A stretch of 64,000 nucleotides of DNA from Altererythrobacter aquiaggeris (GCF_037154015.1 NZ_JBANRL010000001.1:2542001-2606000), one strand, 5' to 3'; shown: positions 38,821-48,980, counted from the first letter of the stretch. Numbers and translations are program-made. The notes: generated from the letters alone by a model not told the origin.

Positions 38821-39357
38821 TTAATTCCCGGCGAAACTCATCAGCGAATCTACTGCAAGACCGGCGCCGCGTAGCTTGTCCGCACCGCCTAGATCTGGGA
38901 GATCGATTACAAATAATGCCACATCAAGATTGGCCCCGGCCTGCCTTAACAAAGCCGCCGCAGCCAGCGCAGTCCCTCCGGTCGCGATCAAGTCATCGAT
39001 GATCACGACTTTTGCGCCTGACGGCACGGCCGCGGGGTCGATTTCCAGCCGGTCGGCGCCGTATTCGAGGGCGTAATCCACGCCGATGGTCTGAACCGGA
39101 AGTTTGCCGGGTTTGCGGACCGGGATAAAGCCCTTACCCATATGGGCCGCAACTGCAGCCCCGAAGATAAACCCGCGAGCCTCCATTCCGGCAATCAGAT
39201 CGACGCCTGACTGCCCCGCCCGCTCCGCAAGATGCGCCACGCATGATGCCAGGCCTTCACCATCAGAAATTAACGTCGTAATATCTCTGAACTGTATCCC
39301 CGGCTCCGGGAAATCGGGTACCGTGCGCACCAATTGACGCAGCCGGCCGACCGGCAT
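38821..39357 (-). CDS. apt: Adenine phosphoribosyltransferase
   Basis: Salvages adenine to AMP with PRPP. The 178 residues open with the typical RTVPDFPEPGIQFRDITTLI (about 11-30), then AGMEARGFIFGAAVA, the base-binding region GKLPVQTIGVDYALEYG, and the PRPP site KVVIIDDLIATGGTALAAA near 115. It sits between the antiporter and petC on the same strand but has no functional link to the bc1 genes 28 bp upstream. Confidence 0.96.
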   Translation of the reverse strand: MPVGRLRQLVRTVPDFPEPGIQFRDITTLISDGEGLASCVAHLAERAGQSGVDLIAGMEARGFIFGAAVAAHMGKGFIPVRKPGKLPVQTIGVDYALEYGADRLEIDPAAVPSGAKVVIIDDLIATGGTALAAAALLRQAGANLDVALFVIDLPDLGGADKLRGAGLAVDSLMSFAGN

Positions 39358-39385
39358 CCTTCCCGCTGGCGAAAAACCGATCTCG

Positions 39386-40240
39386 TCAGTCCTCGCGCTT
39401 GGCGGGCTTTACCGACGACCAGACCTGCTTCTTGGCAAAATAGGCCAAGACAGTGGCAAACAGCAGAAAGCCGAGGAACCAGAACCCGGTTTGCTTGCGT
39501 TTCACCAGCGTTGGCTCGGCAGTCCAGGTCAGGAAGGCAGAAACATCTTTCGACATCTGGTCAACCGTCGCGTCCGTTCCGTCAGCATAAGAAACCTGGC
39601 CCGCCGTCGTTATCGGTGGCGCCATCGCCAAATTGAGGTTCGCGAAATAGGGATTGTAATGCAGCCCGGGACCAGTTTTGGAATCGGGGAATTCCGCGAG
39701 CAGTTTTGCGGGTTGGCCCTGATAGCCTGTCAGTAATGAATACACATAGGCCGAACCGTCATGACGCGCCTTGGTAATCAGCGAAAGATCAGGCGGGATC
39801 GCGTTGTTGTTCGCCGCAGCAGCAGCGACATTGTTTGGATATGGCGACGGAAAATAATCGGTCGGCAGACCGGGACGCGTGGTTGCCTCGCCAGTATTTG
39901 GATCGATTCCCGGAACTTGCCAATTGGCGGCTTCAGCCTTCACTTCATCTTCATTATAGCCAAGCTCCGACAAATTGCGGAACGCCACGAATTTCATGGA
40001 GTGGCAGGCCGAGCAAACTTCCTTGTAAACCTGATAGCCGCGCTGCAACTGGTTCAAGTCCCATTTTCCGAACACACCATCACTGGCGAGATGCAGGTCC
40101 TTGGGATATTTGTGAAACGCGTGCTCTGCCGTTTCTTCGCCGAGCCCTTCGGTCGCGGCGGTATATGCGCCGGTTGCAAAAGCCCACAGCGCCGCAACGG
40201 CGAAAAACAAACCAGTGAAGATTCCGATTAGGCGGATCAT
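39386..40240 (-). CDS. petC: Cytochrome c1, bc1 complex
   Basis: Heme c subunit of complex III. The 284 residues have an N-terminal signal peptide/membrane stretch (MIRLIGIFTGLFFAVAALW), the covalent heme motif CSACH (around 77-81), a likely methionine axial ligand in NLNLAMAPP (around 205), and a C-terminal anchor (FWFLGFLLFATVLAYFA, about 252-268). GLHYNPYFA is a typical cytochrome c1 stretch. Third gene of petABC, 24 bp after petB. Confidence 0.96.
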   Translation of the reverse strand: MIRLIGIFTGLFFAVAALWAFATGAYTAATEGLGEETAEHAFHKYPKDLHLASDGVFGKWDLNQLQRGYQVYKEVCSACHSMKFVAFRNLSELGYNEDEVKAEAANWQVPGIDPNTGEATTRPGLPTDYFPSPYPNNVAAAAANNNAIPPDLSLITKARHDGSAYVYSLLTGYQGQPAKLLAEFPDSKTGPGLHYNPYFANLNLAMAPPITTAGQVSYADGTDATVDQMSKDVSAFLTWTAEPTLVKRKQTGFWFLGFLLFATVLAYFAKKQVWSSVKPAKRED

Positions 40241-40264
40241 ATCAGTAGCTCTCTTTCAACGCGC

Positions 40265-41557
40265 TCAGGTCGCAGGCGTGGCGTTTTCGCCAAGCACTGC
40301 TTTCTTGTCCGAATTCAGTACCGCTTCGGTAATGGAATACGGCAGCGGATCAGGCCGCTCGACCATCGACACGATCGGTATGATCACAAGGAAGTGGAGG
40401 AAGTAATACGCCGTAGCCAACTGGCTGAACATGACGAATGGTTCTTCTGCCGGAGCCCCGCCGAGGTAGAACAACGCGGCCATATCGACCATCAGGATCC
40501 AGAAAAATATCTTGAACAGCGGACGGTAGTGGCCCGAACGCACCGGTGATTTGTCCAACCATGGCAGGATGAACCAGATCAGGATCGCGCTGAACATCGC
40601 AAGGACGCCCATCAGCTTTGCCGGAATGAAAAAGAAATCCGCAGTAAAAGCGCGCAAAATGGCGTAGAACGGCCAGAAATACCATTCCGGCACAATGTGC
40701 GCAGGTGTCGAAAGCGGGTTCGCTTCGATGTAGTTATCGGGATGGCCGAGATAGTTCGGCAGGAAGAACACCATCGAAAAATAAAGGATCAGGAATACGC
40801 CCAGTCCGAAGCCGTCTTTCGCCGTATAATAGGGATGGAACGGCACCGTATCGCTTTCGGTTTTGATTTCGACCCCGGTCGGGTTCGAAGAACCGGGAAT
40901 GTGCAGCGCCCAGATATGTAGAATGATGACGCCCGCAGTCACGAATGGCAGTAGGAAGTGCAAGCTGAAGAAGCGGTTCAGCGCAGCGTTATCCGGCGCG
41001 TATCCGCCCAGCAACCATACCTGCAGAGGTTCGCCGACAATCGGAATGGCTCCGAACAGCCCGGTGATCACCTTCGCCCCCCAGAAGCTCATCTGGCCCC
41101 ACGGAAGCACGTAGCCCATGAATGCGGTCGCCATCAGCAGCAGAAAGATCACAACGCCCAGCAGCCAGATCATCTCGCGCGGCGCCTTGTAAGAGCTGTA
41201 GAAAAAGCCCCTGAAAATATGCAGGTAGATCACCAGAAAGAAGAAACTGGCGCCATTGGCGTGCGCGTAACGCATCAGCCAGCCCCAGTTTACATCACGC
41301 ATGATGTGTTCGGTGGTAGCAAATGCAACTTCGGCATTTGCGGCATAATGCATCGCAAGGATGATGCCGGTAATAATCTGGAGCACCAGACAGAAACCGG
41401 CAAGAACGCCGAAATTCCACATGTAATTAAGATTGCGCGGAACCGGATAACCGGCACCAACCGCATTATGGACGAGGCGCGGAAGCGGCAGCTTCTCGTC
41501 GAAGAAACGCATGACGCCGCTAGTCGGCGTATATTGCTTGGCCCAGGGGAAGCTCAT
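40265..41557 (-). CDS. petB: Cytochrome b, bc1 complex
   Basis: Membrane core of complex III, binding hemes bL and bH. The 430 residues have eight membrane helices. Heme histidines appear in [12 protein letters not shown] (near 70), [23 protein letters not shown] (near 95), [20 protein letters not shown] (near 197), and the Qo-site PEWYF motif near 290 ([14 protein letters not shown]). Bacterial and mitochondrial-like length with a C-terminal extension. Second gene of petABC, 16 bp after petA. Confidence 0.97.
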   Translation of the reverse strand: MSFPWAKQYTPTSGVMRFFDEKLPLPRLVHNAVGAGYPVPRNLNYMWNFGVLAGFCLVLQIITGIILAMHYAANAEVAFATTEHIMRDVNWGWLMRYAHANGASFFFLVIYLHIFRGFFYSSYKAPREMIWLLGVVIFLLLMATAFMGYVLPWGQMSFWGAKVITGLFGAIPIVGEPLQVWLLGGYAPDNAALNRFFSLHFLLPFVTAGVIILHIWALHIPGSSNPTGVEIKTESDTVPFHPYYTAKDGFGLGVFLILYFSMVFFLPNYLGHPDNYIEANPLSTPAHIVPEWYFWPFYAILRAFTADFFFIPAKLMGVLAMFSAILIWFILPWLDKSPVRSGHYRPLFKIFFWILMVDMAALFYLGGAPAEEPFVMFSQLATAYYFLHFLVIIPIVSMVERPDPLPYSITEAVLNSDKKAVLGENATPAT

Positions 41558-41573
41558 AATATCGTCTCTTTCC

Positions 41574-42152
41574 TCAGCCGACCTTCACGACGGTGTCGGA
41601 GGTGAATTCATATTCCGGCACTTCAAGATTTGTCGGTGCCGGACCTTTACGGATACGGCCGGCCGTATCGTAATGCGAGCCGTGGCAAGGGCAGAAATAA
41701 CCGCCAAACTCACCCTTGATTTCGCCCTCGGCGGCACCCAGCGGCACACAGCCCAGATGAGTGCACACACCCATCGTAATCAGCATGTCGCCATGCCCCT
41801 CTTTCGTGCGGTCTGCCAAGGACTCAGGCTCGCGCAGCGACGAGACATTGACAGCATTCGCTTCTTCAACTTCGCGCGCCGTCAACCGCCGAATGAAAAG
41901 AGGTTGTTTGCGAAATACGGCCTTGATTGCCTGGCCGGCCTGAATCGAACTGACATCGATTTCGGTGCTGCTCTCGGCCAGCACATCTGCCGACGGCGCC
42001 ATCTGGCTGATCAACGGAAACAATGTTGCCACACCGCCAACCCCGGCCGCCGACATCGCTGCAATGTTAATGAAATCGCGCCGACGCACACCGTCGCCCT
42101 CACCGTGATCGGCGACTGGTTCGGTACCCGCAGGGGTGGTCGTTTCTGCCAT
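41574..42152 (-). CDS. petA: Rieske iron-sulfur subunit, bc1 complex
   Basis: The 2Fe-2S electron carrier of complex III. From ATG 42152 it has 192 residues: a twin-arginine type N-terminus ([27 protein letters not shown]), then the cluster-binding motifs CTHLGC (about 128-133) and CPCHGSHYD (about 151-159). The twin-arginine signal stays as membrane anchor in this family. A longer in-frame TTG start exists at 42179. First gene of the petABC operon. Confidence 0.96.
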   Translation of the reverse strand: MAETTTPAGTEPVADHGEGDGVRRRDFINIAAMSAAGVGGVATLFPLISQMAPSADVLAESSTEIDVSSIQAGQAIKAVFRKQPLFIRRLTAREVEEANAVNVSSLREPESLADRTKEGHGDMLITMGVCTHLGCVPLGAAEGEIKGEFGGYFCPCHGSHYDTAGRIRKGPAPTNLEVPEYEFTSDTVVKVG

Positions 42153-42364
42153 CAGCCTTGCCTTCGATCGGGCCGCCAATATGGCAGACCGGTTGGAATT
42201 TACGTCCGGAAACGCGGTCAGGAAATTGCCCCGCTCGCGACAAGCAGCCAGTTACGCGTTCGTAAATAACTATTGCCGGTTTGGTCGGGCTACTAGTCAC
42301 AAATGAGCGGGCTGCCAACCGTGTTTTTCGGGTGATTAAGCAATCAGGGTTGCGTTCGCTGCAA

Positions 42365-43123
42365 CTAACGCCCCAAGCCGATTACCGAGATTTGCCGGCC
42401 ATAAGTCGGCGCTCCGCGATGGGTCGCACGGCGATAGGAATAAAAGCGTTCCGGGTCGGCATAGGTATCGGCGCCCAATGCATGAATATTGTCGATGCCA
42501 GCCAATCGCAGGCGCGACGCTACGTAACCCTCGAGATCGAACTGCTGATGGCCGTGCTTTCCCGCTCCAAAAAACTGCCCTTCCTCATTTGTGAACTGCG
42601 CGCGAAATGCGTCATCGACCTCATAGCTGGCTTGCGCGATGCAGGGGCCGATAGCGGCACAAATACGATTCCTCTGAGCACCTGACGAAATCATTGCCTC
42701 GGCAGTATTTTCCACAATCCCGGCGTGCGCGCCTTTCCAGCCGGCATGAGCAGCACCGATTATCCCGGCCGACTGGTCATACAAAAGCACCGGTGCACAA
42801 TCGGCTGTTACAATACCCAGCAAAATTCCCGGCCTGTTTGTCACCAGAGCATCGACGCGCGGCCGTGAGGTTAAATCGAAAGCTCCGCCAACGACCGCCA
42901 CATCGGCCGAATGGACCTGATACGGCATAACCAGATCGGCGCCCGGCATAACGCAGTCCGACACGATTTTGCGATTGCGCGTAACTGCATCGGGGTCATC
43001 GCCCGCACCCAGCCCGGCGTTGAGCCCAGCAACTTCGCCTTTTGACACACCGCCCGCCCGGCCGAAAAAGCCATGCGCGGTCCCCGCCAGCACGGGCGAG
43101 CGGATGATCTCCGGTTCAGCCAA
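42365..43123 (-). CDS. pgeF: PgeF/YfiH family multicopper-oxidase-like protein (purine nucleoside phosphorylase)
   Basis: A laccase-domain protein; homologues cleave adenosine/inosine or help edit peptidoglycan precursors. Family motifs: TAHGFFGRAGGVSKG near the start, YQVHSADVAVV (metal His), VTADCAPVLLYD, AAHAGWKGAHAGIVENTAEAM and the ending SYRRATHRGAPTYGRQISVI. An ORF start at 43186 lies inside pepN; TTG 43123 (MAEPEIIRSP) overlaps the pepN stop by 8 bases and gives 252 residues, the usual size, so it is preferred. Translation is probably coupled to pepN. Confidence 0.87.
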   Translation of the reverse strand: MAEPEIIRSPVLAGTAHGFFGRAGGVSKGEVAGLNAGLGAGDDPDAVTRNRKIVSDCVMPGADLVMPYQVHSADVAVVGGAFDLTSRPRVDALVTNRPGILLGIVTADCAPVLLYDQSAGIIGAAHAGWKGAHAGIVENTAEAMISSGAQRNRICAAIGPCIAQASYEVDDAFRAQFTNEEGQFFGAGKHGHQQFDLEGYVASRLRLAGIDNIHALGADTYADPERFYSYRRATHRGAPTYGRQISVIGLGR

Positions 43124-45770
43124 GACTTCGCGTGACCTGCTCGAACGTATCCCGCGATAGCCTGTCGGACGCGGCGATGCGTTCAAGCTGCGTCTTCATG
43201 ATCGCCGAGCGGCCGGGCTCGAATTTTCGCCATTTACCCAGCGCCGGCACAAACCGCGCCGCAGTCTGCGGATTGATCGGATCAAGCGACAGAATGACAT
43301 CGGCAATCAGCTCATATCCAGCCCCATCGGACCCGTGATAGGCCTGCGGATTGCCCGCGAATGCCATATACAGCGAGCGGACACGGTTGGGGTTCTTCAT
43401 TGTGAAGTCCGGATGCTCTGCCAGCGCTTTTACATGTGACAATGCATCAGGGTGCAAAGAAGATGCCTGCAGGGCAAACCACTTGTCGATAGCCAGCGCG
43501 TTTCCGTCATACCGCTTGTGAAAGGCTGCAAGTGCTGCATCCCTCTGCGGCTGGTCCAACCCGCAAAGCACCATCAAGGCACCTTGGCGGTCAGTCATAT
43601 TGTCCGAATTGTCGAACTGCTGTTTGGCCATCGCCGCCCCGCGCGCCGGATCGGCGGACGATAAATATACCAAAGCCTGGGTTTTCAACTTGCGCGCACC
43701 GCGCGAGGCAGGCTCCAAACTATAAGGTATGGAAGAACCACGCTCGTGCATTGCCGCAAGCCGGTCCGCAAATTTCGCACCGAGCCATGCTTTGAGGTCT
43801 TCCCGCTCGTGGTGGATGGCGGCCGGATCGGCAGGTGTTGACTGTTCGGCGATATATGTCTCGCTTGGCAGGATCATCAGTTCGCCGCGCATTTCATCAT
43901 CAAGCGCATTGTCGCCAAGAATGGCGCCAAACGCCTTGCCTATCGACGCACTGGCCGAGCTCCGCTCCGCTTCCGGGAGTTTGCCGCTGGCAGCCGTAAC
44001 AAGATAACCGACAACCAGATCCTGCATTGCCTCATAGCGGGCAAAAGGATCGTCATCATGTGCAGCCAGAAAAACAAGATCCTCCTGCGGGATGTCACGC
44101 ACGATCGTGACGGGTGCGGAGAAGCCGCGGTTCACCGAAACAATCGGCGGCTGTTTGAACCCTTCGAAATTCCAACCCTTCTGCTGCTGGTCGAGGACGA
44201 TCAGCTGCTCCCCAGTATGCTTACCCGTCTCGCGATCGAACAGCGCGATCTTGAGCGGAATCGGCATCGGCGCCTTTTCCGGTTGGCCTGGTGTCGCGGG
44301 CACCTCCTGCTTAAGGGCCAATAGCGTCTTGTCGCCTGAATGAATCAGTGAAACGTCCACCTTCGGCGTTCCGGCTTGACTGTACCAACGCCTGAATTGT
44401 TTCAGGTCGAGACCAGCACCGTCTTCGATCGCGGTGACAAAATCCTCACAAGTCGCTGCCTCGCCATCATGCCTTTCGAAATAGAGGTCGCATCCTTTGC
44501 GAAAAGCGTCCGCGCCGGCCAACGTGCGCATCATCCGGATCACTTCGGCACCTTTGTTATAAATCGTCGAAGTGTAAAAGTTCGAGATTTCGCGGAAGCT
44601 GTCGGGCCGGATCGGATGCGCCAGCGGGCCACTATCTTCCGGGAACTGGACTGACCGCAAAATTCGCACATCTTCGATGCGTTTTACCGGCTCGCTACCC
44701 ATATCCTGACTGAACAGCTGATCGCGAAGAACGGTAAAGCCCTCTTTCAGAGAAAGCTGGAACCAGTCGCGGCAAGTCACCCGGTTGCCCGACCAATTAT
44801 GAAAGTACTCATGCGCCACCACACCTTCGACAGCGTCAAAATCGCCGTCGGTCGCGGTGTCAGGGTCCGCCAGAATATACTTCGTGTTGAAGATATTCAG
44901 CCCTTTGTTTTCCATCGCGCCCATGTTGAAATCACTGACTGCAACAATATTGAACAGGTCCAGATCATATTCCCGGCCAAAGGTTTCCTCGTCCCATTTC
45001 ATCGAACGGATCAGCGAATCCATCGCATGCTGAGTCCGGTCCTGGTCACCGTCGCGGACCCAGATGTTCAGCTCGACATTTCGGCCGCTCATGGTGGTAA
45101 AATTGTCCGAATTGGCGATCAGATCACCGGCGACCAGAGCAAATAGGTACGACGGCTTGGGCCACGGATCATGCCACTCCGCCCAATGCGTTCCGGCCTC
45201 GCCTTCGCCGCTTGCCACATTGTTGCCATTGGCGAGCAATACGGGATATTTCTCTTTAGGTCCGGTCATTTTGACGGTGTAAACTGACAGCACATCCGGC
45301 CGATCAGGGAAGAAAGTAATTCGCCTGAACCCTTCAGCCTCACACTGTGTGCACAGCATTCCGCCCGACGCAAACAGGCCCATGAGCTGGGTGTTTTCTG
45401 CGGGATTGATATGGGTTTCGATTGCTATTTCATGGCTGGTTCCAGGCAGACTGATGAGCAGATTGTCCCCATCCATCGCCCAGCTTGTGGATGCCGCGCC
45501 ATCGACCATCACAGCAATCGGCTTCACCCCGTCTCCGTTCAGCAACATCACCGGGTCCGCCGCCGTGTCGGGGTTCTGCTTGACGGTAAGCGTCGATACC
45601 ACCCGCGTTTCGGTCTCGTCGAGCGAGAAGTCGAGCGAAACTGCGGGGATCAGCCACGCAGGCGGCTTGTAATTTTTGCGGAATATCTCGGGCGGCTGGT
45701 GCGGTGTGTGGGCGGCATCAGCCATTTCAGGGTTGCCGGGAGGGCCGGCGGGGTTGGTCGAAATATCCAT
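43116..45770 (-). CDS. pepN: Aminopeptidase N (M1 family)
   Basis: Zinc aminopeptidase. The exopeptidase motif FNMGAMENKGLNIFN and the zinc site VAHEYFHNWSGNRVT followed by LSLKEGFTVLRDQLF (HExxH with downstream Glu) lie in the first half. The C-terminal ARM-like repeat part is complete, ending at the pgeF overlap. ATG 45770 (MDISTN) gives 884 residues; ATG 45725 (MADAAHT) gives 869, close to E. coli PepN at 870, so either is possible. Divergent from the SDR gene, whose ATG is at 45823. Confidence 0.95.
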   Translation of the reverse strand: MDISTNPAGPPGNPEMADAAHTPHQPPEIFRKNYKPPAWLIPAVSLDFSLDETETRVVSTLTVKQNPDTAADPVMLLNGDGVKPIAVMVDGAASTSWAMDGDNLLISLPGTSHEIAIETHINPAENTQLMGLFASGGMLCTQCEAEGFRRITFFPDRPDVLSVYTVKMTGPKEKYPVLLANGNNVASGEGEAGTHWAEWHDPWPKPSYLFALVAGDLIANSDNFTTMSGRNVELNIWVRDGDQDRTQHAMDSLIRSMKWDEETFGREYDLDLFNIVAVSDFNMGAMENKGLNIFNTKYILADPDTATDGDFDAVEGVVAHEYFHNWSGNRVTCRDWFQLSLKEGFTVLRDQLFSQDMGSEPVKRIEDVRILRSVQFPEDSGPLAHPIRPDSFREISNFYTSTIYNKGAEVIRMMRTLAGADAFRKGCDLYFERHDGEAATCEDFVTAIEDGAGLDLKQFRRWYSQAGTPKVDVSLIHSGDKTLLALKQEVPATPGQPEKAPMPIPLKIALFDRETGKHTGEQLIVLDQQQKGWNFEGFKQPPIVSVNRGFSAPVTIVRDIPQEDLVFLAAHDDDPFARYEAMQDLVVGYLVTAASGKLPEAERSSASASIGKAFGAILGDNALDDEMRGELMILPSETYIAEQSTPADPAAIHHEREDLKAWLGAKFADRLAAMHERGSSIPYSLEPASRGARKLKTQALVYLSSADPARGAAMAKQQFDNSDNMTDRQGALMVLCGLDQPQRDAALAAFHKRYDGNALAIDKWFALQASSLHPDALSHVKALAEHPDFTMKNPNRVRSLYMAFAGNPQAYHGSDGAGYELIADVILSLDPINPQTAARFVPALGKWRKFEPGRSAIMKTQLERIAASDRLSRDTFEQVTRSLG

Positions 45771-45822
45771 AACAGGTGATTTAGGTCCTTTGCGTGAAGC
45801 GTCTAGGGGGTACAACGCAGCG

Positions 45823-46653
45823 ATGGCTCATATGTTCATCTTTGGTTTGGGATACACCGCGCAGCGATTGGCAGACGCCCTGAAAGCCAGGGATTGGACG
45901 GTCGATGCTACCGGCAGTGCCGGCAATGTGGAATTTTCGGATGAGGCTGCTGTCACCTGCGCGCTTGCCAATGCCAGCCACGTTCTGTCGTCGGTTCCAC
46001 CGTCCGATGGCGCGGACCCGGTGCTGACAAGATATGGCAGTCAGCTCGGATGCGGTTGGCTTGGCTATCTCAGTTCTACCGGAGTTTACGGCGACGCCGA
46101 CGGGGCGTGGGTTGACGAAAACTCGCCTACCGGCACCGGCCGCCGGACAGCGCGCGCAGCGGCTGATTTCGACTGGCTCGAATTGGGGTCCCGCGTGTTC
46201 CGCCTGCCGGGAATCTATGGGCCCGGACGAAGCGCCCTTGACCGGGTCACCGAAGGCCGGGCAAACCGCATCGATATGCCGGGGCAGGTTTTCAGCCGGG
46301 TCCATGTCGATGACATCGTGAGCGGAGTGATTGCCGGTCTCGAGGCAGAGGCAGGCGCATACAATCTGTCGGACGATTTGCCCGCCAGCCAAAACGCCGT
46401 GATCGAGGAGGCCTGCCGCCTGACGGGCACTGATATGCCGCCGTTGCTTACGCTGGAAGAAGCCAATCTGTCACCCATGGCGCGCGGATTTTATGCGGAA
46501 AATCGCCGGGTTGCCAACGGGAAGGCCAAGCGTGTGCTCGGCTGGAAACCTGCTTATCCCGACTTCACCACCGGGCTTCGCGCTCTCAAAGCGATAACCA
46601 TTCCCGCAAGCGACAAGACCGACCCCAGCGCGGCCAGAGGCGTCCAGACATAA
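45823..46653 (+). CDS. NAD-dependent epimerase/dehydratase-like (SDR) protein
   Basis: A 276-residue extended-SDR-like protein. ATG 45823 (MAHMFIFGLGYTAQRLADAL, Rossmann glycine motif) is chosen over longer in-frame starts because AGGGGG precedes it and the nucleotide-binding motif begins there. Further marks are YLSSTGVYGDADGAW near 85, RVFRLPGIYGPGRSALDRV near 125 and RVHVDDIVSGVIAGL near 160. The YxxxK pattern is not classical, so it may be an atypical (YeeZ/SdfA-like) member. Its 3' end overlaps the convergent transporter gene by 100 bp. Confidence 0.85.
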   Translation: MAHMFIFGLGYTAQRLADALKARDWTVDATGSAGNVEFSDEAAVTCALANASHVLSSVPPSDGADPVLTRYGSQLGCGWLGYLSSTGVYGDADGAWVDENSPTGTGRRTARAAADFDWLELGSRVFRLPGIYGPGRSALDRVTEGRANRIDMPGQVFSRVHVDDIVSGVIAGLEAEAGAYNLSDDLPASQNAVIEEACRLTGTDMPPLLTLEEANLSPMARGFYAENRRVANGKAKRVLGWKPAYPDFTTGLRALKAITIPASDKTDPSAARGVQT

Positions 46654-47489
46654 CCTTCGAACAGGGTGGATAGCACCATGGCGACGATTACAACGACCAC
46701 CCCGTTATATGCTGCGCGGCCTGCGCCGATTTCGCGAACCAGATTGTAATAGAGCGGGAAAGTTACGACCGATCCGAACAGTGCAAGATAGGTCACCCCG
46801 GCACCATACTCCCACCGCATGTCGAAGGTCGGCGCACCGGCCGTTGTCCAGGCCAGAGCCGCATCAGCCATCGTTCCGTACAGCATCGACCACGCCAGCA
46901 GACTGGCGAGCGGCAGTTTCTTGCCCGTTTCGCCGGCCTGGATCACATTGGCAATCGATGCGGACAGAATGCCTCCGATCGTGAGCAGGATGCCTGCACC
47001 AATAGCGCCTGCGACAGGCGTGATCCTTGCTTCGTGGACCAGCAACATCGCAATGCCGCACAGCGCGACCAGACTACCCGCAAAGAAGCGCGCTGTTATT
47101 GGCTGGCCCAGCAGCAACCGACCAAAGATGGCGTTGGGCACCATCAGAAGGCCGAACATTACCGCAACAATGCCGGATGTCAGATAAATCTCCGCCCGAT
47201 AGACAAAATTGAAATTCCCGCAGAACTGCGCAAGCCCGACGGCTATCGCGAGCATTTGCCCCTGCCTCCCAAGCGCGAGCGAATGTCCGCGCAGCCTGGC
47301 AAAAATGAACATCGCTGTAGTTGCAATGATGAAGCGGTATGTAATCGACCAGCTTGGCGCGATGTCCGAAATCTGGTCTTTGATGACCAGCCACGTCGAA
47401 CCCCAGATCAGAGCAACCAGAAAGAACGGGATGACTATCCGGGGGCGCAGCAAACTATGCGGTGCTGGTGCCGCGGCTTCCAGGTTCAT
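46554..47489 (-). CDS. DMT-superfamily EamA transporter
   Basis: Inner-membrane drug/metabolite exporter of 311 residues from ATG 47489, with ten membrane segments in two EamA repeats. The first starts IPFFLVALIWGSTWLVIKDQ (about 20) and the second near LLTIGGILSASIANVIQ (about 165). Substrate unknown. The ATG overlaps the stop of the upstream aldolase-like gene (ATGA), so they are coupled. The 3' end overlaps the convergent SDR gene by 100 bp. Confidence 0.88.
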   Translation of the reverse strand: MNLEAAAPAPHSLLRPRIVIPFFLVALIWGSTWLVIKDQISDIAPSWSITYRFIIATTAMFIFARLRGHSLALGRQGQMLAIAVGLAQFCGNFNFVYRAEIYLTSGIVAVMFGLLMVPNAIFGRLLLGQPITARFFAGSLVALCGIAMLLVHEARITPVAGAIGAGILLTIGGILSASIANVIQAGETGKKLPLASLLAWSMLYGTMADAALAWTTAGAPTFDMRWEYGAGVTYLALFGSVVTFPLYYNLVREIGAGRAAYNGVVVVIVAMVLSTLFEGYVWTPLAALGSVLSLAGMVIALRARSPVVKSG

Positions 47490-48487
47490 AAGCTGGCGAT
47501 GGCTTTGGCAAGTTTGCCCACAGACGCCTCGTCGCTGTTCCACGCGGTCACAAAGCGCGCGGCGCCGTCACCCCAATCGTAGAAGCCGAAACCCTGTTTT
47601 TTCAGCACCAACCGTTCTGCGGCCGTGCAGCGCAGAAAAATCTCGTTCGCCTCTACCGGATGCATAAGGCGGTCTTTGGCCGAAGCGACAATCTGCTGCG
47701 CGGCGGCATTGGCGTGGCGCGCATTCTCTAGCCACAGATCGTTTTTGAGCATGGCCATCAATTGTGCTGCCAGAAACCGGCCTTTGGATTGTAAATGGCC
47801 GGCACGCTTACGCCGATAGAATGCCGTCGCCGCCAGTTCCTGGTCGAAAAACACGATTGCCTCCGCGCTCATGCCGCCGTTTTTCACGCAGCCGAATGAT
47901 AGCGCGTCAACGCCGCCAGCGCAGCTTGCCTCAGCTGGCGAACACCCCAGAAACGCCACCGCATTGCCGAAACGCGCGCCGTCCATATGCAATTTGTATC
48001 CGCGAGCGCACGCGAGTTCGCCAATAGCGGCAACTTCGGCGGGGCGGTATGCGCGGCCCCATTCGCTGGCCTGCGTGATCGAGATTGCGTGCGGTTGCAC
48101 CTGATGCACATCATCACGGATCGGATCGGCCACTGCAGCAATGGTTGCAGGCGTTAGCTTTGCCCCTTCGCCCTGGGCCAGCATCAATTTTGCCCCATGC
48201 AGATAAAAACCCGGAGCACCTGCCTCATCCATTTCGATATGCGCCTCGCGGTGACAGATTACACCCCCGTGCGGCGGCACCATTGTGCCAAGCGCCAGGC
48301 AATTCGCCGCTGTGCCGGTCGCGACCCACAGCACAGTGCATTCGCGGCCGAATACCTCGCCAAATTCCGCATCAAGCGAACGTGAGATAACGTCACCGTC
48401 ATAAGGCGTGTCAGGGGTATCTGCAGCGCGCAAGGCATCCCAAACATTGGGATGAACTGCTGCCTGATTGTCCGAAAGAAATTGCAT
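47486..48487 (-). CDS. PLP-dependent threonine aldolase-like enzyme
   Basis: Beta-eliminating-lyase-type fold, 333 residues from ATG 48487 (MQFLSDNQAAVHPNVWDAL). Family marks: SRSLDAEFGEVFG, VLWVATGTAANCLALGTMV, HREAHIEMDEAGAPGFYLHGAKL, LHMDGARFGNAVAFLGC, and the cofactor lysine in DALSFGCVKNGG. The best match is L-threonine/allo-threonine aldolase, which splits threonine to glycine and acetaldehyde. The frame continues far upstream, but that part overlaps the divergent acetyltransferase gene and lacks the fold. Confidence 0.9.
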   Translation of the reverse strand: MQFLSDNQAAVHPNVWDALRAADTPDTPYDGDVISRSLDAEFGEVFGRECTVLWVATGTAANCLALGTMVPPHGGVICHREAHIEMDEAGAPGFYLHGAKLMLAQGEGAKLTPATIAAVADPIRDDVHQVQPHAISITQASEWGRAYRPAEVAAIGELACARGYKLHMDGARFGNAVAFLGCSPAEASCAGGVDALSFGCVKNGGMSAEAIVFFDQELAATAFYRRKRAGHLQSKGRFLAAQLMAMLKNDLWLENARHANAAAQQIVASAKDRLMHPVEANEIFLRCTAAERLVLKKQGFGFYDWGDGAARFVTAWNSDEASVGKLAKAIASL

Positions 48488-48538
48488 CGGAACGCCATGG
48501 CCCTGCCGTCCGTTCATCGCAAGAAGGAGAATTCCGAA

Positions 48539-48841
48539 ATGGCCGATGTAACGATTGCACGCGAAAACGATGGCACCAGCGGAAAATACACCGCCAGAGT
48601 TGCCGGAGCGGGCGAAACGGGCAAGCTGACATGGAAAACCCGCGGGAATTCCCGGGTTGCCGATCACACCATCGTTCCACCCTCGATTGGCGGCCAGGGC
48701 ATAGCTCTGGAACTGGTCAAGGCGCTGGTCGCAGACGCAAAGGCTGAAGGCTTCAAGATCGTCCCGCAATGCAGCTATGTAGCTGCACAATTCAAACGTC
48801 ATCCTGAATGGGCGGAACTTCGCGCCGAGCCGGCTGATTGA
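48539..48841 (+). CDS. Small GNAT-like N-acetyltransferase (COG2388/YjdJ type)
   Basis: A 100-residue protein. The ATG at 48539 (MADVTIAREND) has a GGAG site and is preferred to an upstream start at 48452. The short GNAT core is visible: ADHTIVPPSIGGQGIALELVKALVADA, then GFKIVPQCSYVAAQFKRHPEW, a hallmark of COG2388. Such small acetyltransferases use acetyl-CoA; the acceptor is unknown. Divergent from the threonine aldolase-like gene by 51 bp. Confidence 0.87.
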   Translation: MADVTIARENDGTSGKYTARVAGAGETGKLTWKTRGNSRVADHTIVPPSIGGQGIALELVKALVADAKAEGFKIVPQCSYVAAQFKRHPEWAELRAEPAD

Positions 48842-48980
48842 GACGATGCGCCGAACTAAGTGTTTATTTCGGAATGATATTTCTGTTTCGCGGCCGCTAA
48901 AATAGACACGCCTATGCCACCATTAGATACTGGCGGCAACTCCCCTCCCGACCTATACGTCCGGGCGGGGCCGAGCCTTT

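Noticed and set aside
45676-45822. Upstream extension of the SDR protein by 49 codons
   Set aside because: It overlaps the 5' end of divergent pepN and adds sequence before the Rossmann start; ATG 45823 has the ribosome site.
48488-48802. Upstream extension of the threonine aldolase-like protein
   Set aside because: The added residues are antisense to the acetyltransferase gene and unlike the family.
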